Source: Ptychodera flava (taxonomy: Eukaryota > Hemichordata > Enteropneusta > Ptychoderidae). Taken from it: a stretch of 64,000 bases of DNA. Below are positions 55,600 to 64,000 of the stretch, one piece after another. The stretch is from the NCBI RefSeq assembly GCF_041260155.1, contig NC_091940.1, forward strand, positions 31,160,375-31,224,374, given 5' to 3'. The position numbers and the translations under genes were made by a program. Every line of letters starts with the position of its first letter. Within the stretch, counting starts at the first letter, position 1. The notes beneath the pieces are model-generated. The model saw only the letters and a list, made by a program, of their open reading frames with translations, did not search any database and had not been told where the DNA came from.

Positions 55600-57375
55600 A
55601 TTACAGGTTCATTTCATAAAGGAAAGAGAAAAGATAAAAATGACGAAGAAAAACAAGAAAATCTAACACGACAAAAATGGACAATGAAAACAAAATATAA
55701 TCTAACATAAGAAAAACACAAGTAAAAAAAGATTACACCGTGTATATATCAGCCAATAGCTGAAGTAAATTGTGTCTAAAAGTAACACAATTACCAAAAA
55801 TGTCTAAATGTTAAATATACTCAATATATACTCAACATACTCAACTCAAATGAAGTGTTTCAATGCACCATAAAAATCTTAAAATTTGTCTAAGGTTGAT
55901 GATCTCTCTTGTTAGGTAATGTTAAGATCCCAGGAAGTTCTATAATTGCTCCCCGATAGATAAAATACTTATGCCGTTACTAAATGTGTCAGTAGTGGAT
56001 AAACGTTTCGAATTTCGATTATTTTAACACCACCAGTAAACCTGATACTTTGTCAAGTGATGTTATTGATGGTACACTGTTATAAGATAACTACGTCTGA
56101 TCTCCAACATTATACCCCAATGCTTAACGTAGATCTTATAAATTAATAAAGTCGCTTAAAATTAGTTAGCAATACCTATAAATTCTGTATTCTCTACACA
56201 ATATTTTCATTGTCACTTTCAAAGCTGACTCTTACGCAAATTTTTTTTCCGATTTTGCGACGAAATTGGTTAATCTTCATCAATGAATATAAAAGTAAAT
56301 GCATACAATGATCCACTGATTGTAACGTCCGCTCACTTTTGTCTTCTCTACGATGTTGATTAGTCCACACAGATTACAACCAATGCATAGTGGAGAGGTT
56401 GTTTGATCATAGTTTGATCCTTCCTGCAATACTCATATATTGCGGTACAGTTATTACTTTGGCTATACATCCCTTGCTCATGCTTCAATCTATAACACGA
56501 ATTTTTGTAATCAATTTACAGGGTGATTTCTGAATGCTCATTCATTCAATTCAACATGTATTTGGTCACGCGGTATAAAGAGAAGGGGCTTTGAGAAGAA
56601 TGTTGAAGTACAGTAATTTGTGTGTTTTTTGTTGTTTGTTATCATGTTGTTTGATATTTTTGGGTTTTTAATCACCGGCTCCCGACAGCTATATGCTTTG
56701 ATACAGTAATTCAGCAATTTCCAAATTGTGCATTTGTAAGTACTTTTCGATCCCGACACCAAAGTAAATATTAGCGAGTAGAAACATGCAGAGCGATCTA
56801 TAGTTTTGTCGTGATTCAATCAAGAATAAGAATAAGAATGCGCCGCGTCAACCGACGAGTGAAAATATAGAACTGAATTTGTTCATTGAATACGGAACCA
56901 TAGCCAGGCCTCACGAGCCAGCCGCTGCTACATCACAGTATCGCTCAATGAGAAAACCAGTGATATTAGCTGAGAGTGAATGAATGAAGTTGAGAGTGAG
57001 AGGCTGAGAATGAGTGACTGAGGCTGAGAGTGAGAGACTGGGTATCATATTGTCTCTCCATTTATACAGCACTGTCATATTTCTATAAATCTATAATTCT
57101 GATGGTATTTCGTAGCGCCATTTTTGTCACAGTCGCAGTTGAGTGGTAATGCACAGGATACCGCATCCGCGGAGGCTAATCAAAAGAAAATTTGACATGA
57201 TTTTTAAAAAGAGAATCAATACGCTTGTATTTAACCGGGGGATAAAAATGGCATTTGGACAAAGTTTATGGTTCATTTGATCCTCAAAACACTTGTGCAT
57301 GGACACTCCGCTAATTTCAAAGTACATGCATACCTACATAAACATCCTTTATAATTTCTCATTAATATTCACAAG
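55600..57375. other. No gene recognised
   Basis: AT-rich sequence with imperfect GAGAGTGAG-type purine repeats near 56971-57040. Nothing else could be named. Confidence 0.4.
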
Positions 57376-57379
57376 GATT

Positions 57380-58900
57380 TTTGTGATAAATGGAGAATGG
57401 AAGTAAATTTAGAGAAGACAAAGATTGTTATCTTTCGCAAGGGTGGCCGACAGACAAGTCGTGAAAATGGTTCTTCGGTGATACCGTAATTGAAGTTGTG
57501 TCATATTATAAATATTTAGGATTGTTACTGTCCTGTAGAAACATCTTGTCTAAAGCTGTAGCTACGTTAGCTGTGCAAGCCAGTAAAGCTATGAATCTAT
57601 TATCATGTGCCAGCAAGAAAATTAATAACTTTACACTAAAACACACTTTAAGGTTTTTGATTAAATGATTTTGCAAATTTTAATTTACGGTTCAGAAATT
57701 TGGGGCTTTCAATACTACGACACAATCGAGAAAATTCAAAGAAAATGATATAGGAGATTGCTCACTGTATCATGTCGTGTTGCAAATGAAGCAGTAGTTG
57801 GAGAATGTGGCCGACCACCATTGTTTGTTTCTACTAATGCGTAGGTGCATCAGTTACTGGCTCAAATTATTAGAAATGCCTCCTGATAGATTACCACGAC
57901 AAGCCTACAATATGTTATGTAATTTAGACAACATGGGACGACGCACTTGGGCAACATCCATCAAAAACATTTTATTTTCTTACGGATTTTGCTACGCTTG
58001 GGTCGCCCAGGAAGTTTTGGAGAAGTGTAGAACGTAATTCAAAATTTATTCATTACAGATCCTGATATAGAAACTCTCAGCCAATCATAGACGTTTAGTT
58101 TATCCAATCAGACTTTGGTATGTTTCCCGCTCAAATTACTTTGCTACTTTTCCTGATGTTTTCTCCAGCGTTCATGGTCGACGTCACGAGGTAGGATAGG
58201 AACTTGCCACGCTTCTAGTTTAGCATGTGTTCAGAGAGAGCTCTTGCTGATGCTTCATAGCATGGCTGGACAAGCCTTGCTACTCTGGTGTTACTAGTTA
58301 TTGTTGTGGATTCGAATTGTAATAAACCAACCTTGGTTTTTACATTGAACCGAATCACTCGCTTCTGTTTCGACGTCAGTTTAACTCGAACCAACCCCGG
58401 GGGATTCTCATCGTCACTTTACTCCCCCACAGAAGTCGGCAAGTAGCAAATGTTTTTTCCTTCCTTTACCACAAGAGTCACAGATCTCTGCAAACAAGAT
58501 TAGTTGGTCCATGCTATGAATAAGCCAAAACTGCGCGTACCTATGTAACTTTTAAGAGTTTAATAATACCTGAAAAATATGTATCGCTTAATTGTAACTA
58601 CAAATATATTCAAGTTTTTGCTCGCTTCCGATGTTCGTCACTTCCTCTTGCAATAGAGGAAGGGCGACATTATGGTATCGATCCTAGACATAGATTCTGT
58701 ACTTTATGCAATTTACGCAATGTTGAAGATGAATACCATTTTCTATTAATCTGTCCATTGTACACCGGGCCGATTTAACAATTGAATATCTGCCACAGGA
58801 GGGTTTTACTGAGCCGAACTTTGATAAATTCAAGAGACTTGTAAGTTCTATAGACTCACGCGTTTAAGCAGTTTTGTGTATAATACCTAAAATGATCTAT
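57380..58900 (+). mobile_element. LINE fragment (reverse transcriptase C-terminal part), interrupted
   Basis: Reads as the late RT and C-terminal region of a non-LTR retrotransposon: MEVNLEKTKIVIFRKGG, then YYKYLGLLLS, RRCISYWLKLLEMPPDRLPR and WATSIKNILFSYGFCYAWVA. After the inserted LTR at 58026-58431 it resumes with TRVTDLCKQDWLVHAMNKPK, FKSLIIPEKYVSLN and ARFRCSSLPLAIEEGRHYGI, ending near the CTLCNLRNVEDEYHFLLICP motif. The frame has several stops and shifts, and both the 5' half and ORF1 are missing. The ...RFRCSSL...EEGRHYGI...CTLC...VEDEYHFL pattern is typical of a LINE family widespread in marine invertebrates. Confidence 0.85.
58026..58431 (+). mobile_element. Solo LTR (fossil) inserted in the LINE
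   Basis: A 406-bp segment starts TGTAGAACG and ends ACTCCCCCACA. It is flanked by GAAG on both sides (58022-58025 and 58432-58435), a 4-bp target duplication. AATAAA at 58321-58326 stands where an LTR poly(A) signal is expected. LINE protein similarity stops at one edge and resumes past the other. No internal retroviral or Gypsy-like region is present. It must be younger than the LINE copy; clean flanks suggest moderate age. Confidence 0.75.
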
Positions 58901-60400
58901 GCAATGAATTTTATCTGTATGAATACAAATGTACCAAAGTTTTCAAAAATATTGTAAATACAGATCACGGGACTGTATACCGGACTGAACTGACTTTGGT
59001 ACAATTGGGGAATGTATCACTGGTGTTGATTTGTACTCGACATCCACCCAGCAATGGTTTTCTTAAGGGGTCTCCCTACTAGCTTTATGGAGCAACAAGA
59101 CTCCTTATAATAATGGTGATTTGTAAGATTATTCAGTTTTGCCCAGTGTTCTAAAGTGTTGACTCTATCCTAACTGTAATCATTCGCCCAGGTGCCGTCT
59201 TTCTCCTCCGGTTCGTCCTGTTGAGTCATGTATACAATCTTTGGCGACCCAGTTCTGTGCCGGCACTTCGTCGTCCGGCTCAACTTTCTTCCTCTTAGAA
59301 AAAGTATAATGTGTTCTTATATAGCACATATCCACAAGTTGTGCTCGAGGCGTTTTACTATTATTTTGTTACCCTTGGTCACTGGACCTAATTTGATAGC
59401 CTAGTTTCTATACAAATAGGTGCAGGTTTCGAGATGGACTAGTAGCTCTTGGGAAATGGATTAGGGTGCCGACACGCAATTTTTTTCGCGTTATAAACTT
59501 GTTTCGAGTTTCCTGAATATTTTGATTGACATTCATGTGAATATTTTGTTTACCAAACGGTTATAAGAGCAATTTTTATAACGTTTTGCTCCGCAGGGTG
59601 CGTATGTTTTAAACTTTTGACAATCTCATCCAGGATATAATGGTCCATCCCTAATCCTGGTTTTAGAATATTCTTGTTCCTGGAATCACCTCTGAAACAT
59701 TCACCGACTTGTCATTGGACTGATATCATTTTTACTGAACGCTTTCTGCTTCTCTGTCTGTTAATGCACGTGTACTCGAATCCTTTTTATGTTTACCATA
59801 CTATAAGCTGTAACTTTCGTGGACTTTCATTATATAGTTCTTGTTCTTATTGTTATTGTTCTTGTCTTATTCTCATTGAAAAAAATCATGCAGGGTACTC
59901 TTGAACAACGCTGGGCGTAATCTTCCAAACGAGAGCAATCAGGTTTCGCTAGGCGTCTTGTCCATAATTTGTAAACATAGGCCCTTGTGAGATCATGTTG
60001 ATTTGTAAACCTGTTCAGAGTGGACCCAGTGTACACCATTTCGACACCGCTGGTATGTCCGATGTCATTGCCGGCAGAATTTCATTTGCCAACAACTATA
60101 TTTCATAGTGTACGAAATGTGTTGCTTTGTAAAATGCCAACACTTTCAATATCTGCATATTTGAAGTAGAAGAAGGATACATCACGTGTTCGCAAAAACA
60201 ACAAATAATGAAAATGTCTACAGTTATAGTTCCATTTTTCTTTGTGTTCAATACATTACAATACTTGTATCATTTCATCAATCTGATATCATTTTCTTTA
60301 TATTTTACTTTTCTCAATTCAATTTTAAACTCAACATTTTAATCTGAATTCAATTTTGCCTTTTCAATAACGTTCTTGTGAGACTCTGTATCAGACACAG
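58900..60400. other. No gene recognised
   Basis: Sequence without a supportable exon or a clear repeat. Confidence 0.35.
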
Positions 60401-60404
60401 ATGC

Positions 60405-60790
60405 TATGCTTGAGAATTCAGTAGAATTGTATTTTATTTTCAGATATATCAGATGCATACAGTGGTGGTTGAAATTACTATCTAAGTCAAATACTGGTAT
60501 TGCAAAACACTCGTATTCACTCTTAGTTAGAGACGCTCAACTGGAAAAAACAAATTGGGCGTGGCACATCAGAAATATACTGTATAGGTATGGCCTGGAT
60601 ATTTATGGAGTGATCAAGGTGTGGCTAACTAACAAAGGTTTATGGCATTGTTCAGGGATACACTGAGAGACGACTAGAGTCAAGAAGAGCGGAAACACTT
60701 CCAGCACTATAGTCGATTACATTTCTTCTGTGAAATTAAAACAACAAAGGTCCTGAAAATTACACTTTTTATTGAATGTTACAGTAAACA
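60405..60790 (+). mobile_element. Second fragment of the same LINE family
   Basis: RYIRCIQWWLKLLSKSNTGI, then AWHIRNILYRYGLDIYGVI, lines up with RRCISYWLKLL...WATSIKNILFSYGFCYAWV of the 57380 LINE. In a shifted frame, EERKHFQHYSRLHFFCEIKT continues the match. It is more diverged than the first copy. It overlaps the presumed 3' end of the SnoaL-like gene on the other strand. Confidence 0.75.
60768..60773 (-). terminator. Candidate polyadenylation signal of the SnoaL-like gene
   Basis: AATAAA on the minus strand, about 355 bases after the stop codon and within the LINE fragment at 60405-60790. Confidence 0.35.
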
Positions 60791-61128
60791 AACGTCATAA
60801 AGTGATTTCTTAGATACGATGTTAAAACCATAAAACTTGTGCAAGCACAGAAACTCGACGTAGCATAGTCAGCCCCACGATTACTGCCTGTGGTCATAGC
60901 AAGGGTTTAGATAGGCGTGAAAGAAAACTCTTAGGGACAAACTTGTGCCCCAGTGGATATTAAGATACCAACATCAAGTAAATTTAGATATTTTGTTACA
61001 TCAAATAATACTGGACAATAATACAGAACATCTACAGTATCTTGATTAAATTTTCCATTGACTACGGTTAAGTAAGAGCCGATTTGCAGGATCAGAATTT
61101 CTACATTCATCTAAGTAGAAGACTCTTT

Positions 61129-61349
61129 CTAATTAAGATTGAAGATGTCAGCATGATAGTAGTATAGGCCGTCGACTTTCTTTAAGACGGTCAGATATTT
61201 TCCAGTACCAATACAAGTGCCATCTTCCTTGAGCTGTTTGAAATTGGCGACTTCGTATGCATACTCTCCATTCACCACAAACTCTTCAGTCTTCACGTCA
61301 AGTTTAGCAATTCCATTGGTCTTCATCCCAGCAAACAATTCTTCAACAG
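61129..61349 (-). CDS. Last exon of a SnoaL/DUF4440-like (NTF2 fold) protein
   Basis: After a TTTCTTTTGCAG acceptor the exon reads (A)VEELFAGMKTNGIAKLDVKT, then EEFVVNGEYAYEVANFKQLK, EDGTCIGTGKYLTVLKKVDG and LYYYHADIFNLN, then stop. The G(K)Y(L/I)(T/V)(V/I).K(K/R)VDG.(Y/W)..H.DI(W/F)N ending is characteristic of the DUF4440/SnoaL-like group, small cone-shaped proteins of mixed and often unknown function. The N-terminal half is missing. Upstream on this strand, 61584-61513 (ELWLNFVRWPEAMKPIPA, donor GTATAA) and 63354-63339 (a short Met-led piece before GTATGA) both end in the phase this exon needs, but neither has clear family similarity. Confidence 0.65.
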
Positions 61350-61589
61350 CTGCAAAAGAAAGAAATTTCATTAGCACAGGAAGCCACACATTTTTGCCTT
61401 TTTCAGAAAATGTCGTCCGATGACAATACTGAGTAATGGCTTAACGATGTATGAATCTATTAAATAATACTCATATTTAACAATAAGACATCGCCAAATC
61501 TATAGTTTATACCTGCAGGTATGGGTTTCATTGCTTCTGGCCATCTGACAAAGTTCAACCATAATTCGACATATTTGTTGAGTGAGAAA

Positions 61590-61740
61590 CGAAGGGAGCA
61601 TTCCTTTTTTACGGGGAAGGGTTGGGGAAATCAGGGGGGTTGACTTTTACAAAACCGTTTTTTTTTGGGGGGGGGTCAAATTTTACAATCAATGATTTAA
61701 GGGTTGTCAAATTTTACGAAGGTATTTATTTAGTTATGGC
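61590..61740. repeat. G-tract dispersed repeat, copy 1
   Basis: Contains GGGGGGGGGTCAAATTTTAC and TTTTTACGGGGAAGG. The same elements, some inverted, occur at 63080-63230 (GGGGGTCAGATTTTAG, CCCCGTAAAAAACGAGTGCTCCCT). The edges are unclear. Confidence 0.5.
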
Positions 61741-61749
61741 AAAGAAACA

Positions 61750-64000
61750 ACAGAATTTACCAAAAAGTATATGAAGCAGAATACGTACATGGCTTTATTC
61801 TGTCTGAACAAGTAATAAAAAGCAGAAAAGAGCACTTTTGTTCAAAATAATAAAATGTTCAAGTTGACCATGAGAAATGTATCATGCATGTTCACGATAG
61901 AACATTTATCACAATTTGAATAGTGGGAAAAATAGCTCAAATTTATGAAAATGTGGTGTTATATGAAGTGTTTGCAAACATTTTTGGACTTTGTAATTAC
62001 ATACATTAAAACAACCAGGATTAACAAATATAGATAGAAACACTAATGAAACAAGTGCTTGTTAATCAGTTATTCTTACGAGTCACTTTGACTTACTGTA
62101 AGGTTCACAGAGGTAAACTGCATCTCAGTTTCTTACTACTCGGTTCTGATGAGTTACTTTGATTAATGAATAGTAAGTCAGTCTGTTTTCTGTCAACTAT
62201 CATTCACCAGTAAGAGGACAATGGTGTGCCAGTGACTGTGTATAACATAAGATTGCGACCATGTAGATGCTCCTATGTTTTGTATCAAAGTATAAAGTTG
62301 GGGGATAGATTACAAAATGTAAAAAAAAGGCTTTATTTTGAAACAATATACTGCACACATTTTTTAATTTTCTTCAGAGTAACTTGTTTGATAGTAATAA
62401 AAATGCAAATGAAGACAGAATGAGCTTTGAATGGATATGTGTACAAGAATTTTGACTTTTGAAATTTCACTGAAATGTTGATTCATTATAAATTGTAGTC
62501 TATGAGGAAATTATGAATAATTTTTTCCAATATAAAGCTAGCTAAATCTGTGTATTTATAAACACTTGATAATTGATATTCATGTACTTGATTAGACTAG
62601 GGTGGTTACAAGTGCATGTGTGTGCAAGAAATTCGATTTTGGATTTTCATCGAAATGTTGATTCACTATAAATTATAGGCTATGAGGAAACTGTGAATAT
62701 TTTTTTTATCAACACAAAACTAGCTAAATCTGTGCTTTTATAAATGTTTGACAATTGATATAAATGTCGGTGATAGAATTGGGTGCTTGAAAAAGCAGGT
62801 GTGAACAACAAATATGATCTTGGAATTTCACTCAAGTGATTATTTGTAAAGGTTAAAAGTATTCTATGGAAGTTCAAAGGTCAAACGAGGAATTATATGT
62901 CAATTAAGATGTTATTGATACGATCTGTGACACGCAAGGGGAGGGTCACTGTTTTCTTGCGCATGAAAATTGGGGATGGTCACTCATTTTGTTGCAAACA
63001 CTTTTGAAGTGTCACTATTTTTCACCCGAGGGCCTTTGCGTTCAAAGGGTAAATCAATCAGATCAGATGAAAATTGCGGGGGGGGGGGTGGGTTCACATT
63101 CTACAATTGATGAATAAAGGGGGTCAGATTTTAGAAATTTAATTTGGAGGGGTCGCTTTTTACATGTTATTTGTAACTTTAAGTTCAATCGACCCCCCTC
63201 CCCGTAAAAAACGAGTGCTCCCTAAGTCATTAAAATAATGACTAGGTTTCAAGTACCCTATGAGCAGTAATCCATAAGTGGTATCGCCACAAACTGAAGA
63301 TGTCATACCTGCCATAGTATAGACCGGGAGTATAGACAAAGCACTGTAGTCCATAATGGAGGCAGTAAATGCAATGTATTGTGAGTTCCACTTCTGGATT
63401 TTTTGAAATGTTCAAAATTGTAATGAGAGCAAAGCACTGAGAATGAACGGTTCATTAGGGAAAATAATTTTCATTTTTCCTGATTAAAGGTCGGTGTTTT
63501 GTATATTCACGCGTTCATCAATGATGTCTGGTCATATGCGAGACGGGACGATTGAAATTCGTTCTTGTGATTTACGATTGGCTCTCATTTTAGACCCTGG
63601 TTTACAGTGGAATTAATACCCCCATTTTAGACCAAGTTGCTGAAATACTAGCAGTGGAAAAGCAGCTGTCTGTGGCTGGGTTGGCGGCGTCTATGCGGGT
63701 CATCAAAAAGTCAACATCGAAATAACTAGTGAACAAAAGACATATAAAAACAAAATATACAATCAAACGTTTTAAAAAATCAAAGACACAGACAAAGACA
63801 AAAAAGTATACAGCAAACAAGACTTACAAAGACCTGTCCGAGAGCGGCGCCGTATAGATGCAGCCGACCCCGCCACAGACACCTGCGTTTCCACAGCTAC
63901 TAAAATACCCAACCCATTGGGCGGTACGTATACATATTGGCAAGTAATGGAACTCTTCCCCCCCCCACCTGTCGGGGGTCATATTTTTGTTGATCAGAAC
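61750..64000. other. Repeat-bearing end of the window
   Basis: Two related segments near 62450-62590 and 62630-62770 share GATTCA(T/C)TATAAATT(G/A)TAG and CTATGAGGAAA, a ~185-bp direct repeat. The G-tract repeat recurs at 63080-63230. No gene was recognised; a possible short first exon (63354-63339, minus) is noted with the SnoaL-like gene. Confidence 0.4.

Overview
The window looks like nuclear DNA from an invertebrate animal. It is AT-rich and gene-poor, has long introns with GT/AG splice sites, and carries microsatellites, satellites, LINE remnants and foldback elements. The one conserved housekeeping gene, a PRELID3/slowmo homologue, is clearly metazoan. A marine deuterostome such as an acorn worm or other ambulacrarian would fit, but this is a guess from general character, not from a diagnostic gene.

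Layout. 1-620 is a ~111-bp satellite. 2.2-4.3 kb holds a dispersed repeat and a 5'-truncated LINE whose 3' tail supplies the end of a minus-strand gene with LDL-receptor class A repeats (exons 6152-6088 and 5006-4288). 7.7-9.8 kb is a second satellite (~118-bp unit) with orientation switches. A minus-strand signal-peptide exon lies at 10291-10031. 10.3-19.2 kb has no recognisable gene. The six-exon PRELID3 gene runs on the minus strand from 25153 to 19286, with an NRF1-type site just upstream. 26.1-27.7 kb is a PIF/Harbinger-like element.

The most interesting part is a convergent pair of secreted-protein genes. Gene A (plus, 30126-38178, five exons) encodes a signal peptide and three EGF-like domains. 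Gene B (minus, 52931-45301, five exons) encodes nearly the same signal peptide, then about 600 residues of Thr/Glu/Asn/Tyr/Asp/Gln repeats, an LDLRa domain and a Lys-rich tail. The two share the TATA region, the bases around the ATG, a 96-nt first exon and its phase-0 splice site, but have unrelated mature regions. This suggests a family of co-regulated secreted, perhaps adhesive or matrix, proteins built on one shared promoter and signal cassette. Intron 3 of gene A carries a ~4-kb inverted repeat. Intron 1 of gene B carries a perfect 80-bp-arm palindrome and a Crypton-recombinase-like first exon.

53-64 kb is mostly repeats: a duplicated ~200-bp block, a LINE interrupted by a solo LTR with matching 4-bp flanks, a second fragment of the same LINE family, and the last exon of a SnoaL/DUF4440-like gene (61349-61129, minus). 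Exons were assigned by eye from splice consensus, phase agreement and protein similarity. First exons for the LDLRa and SnoaL-like genes were not established.
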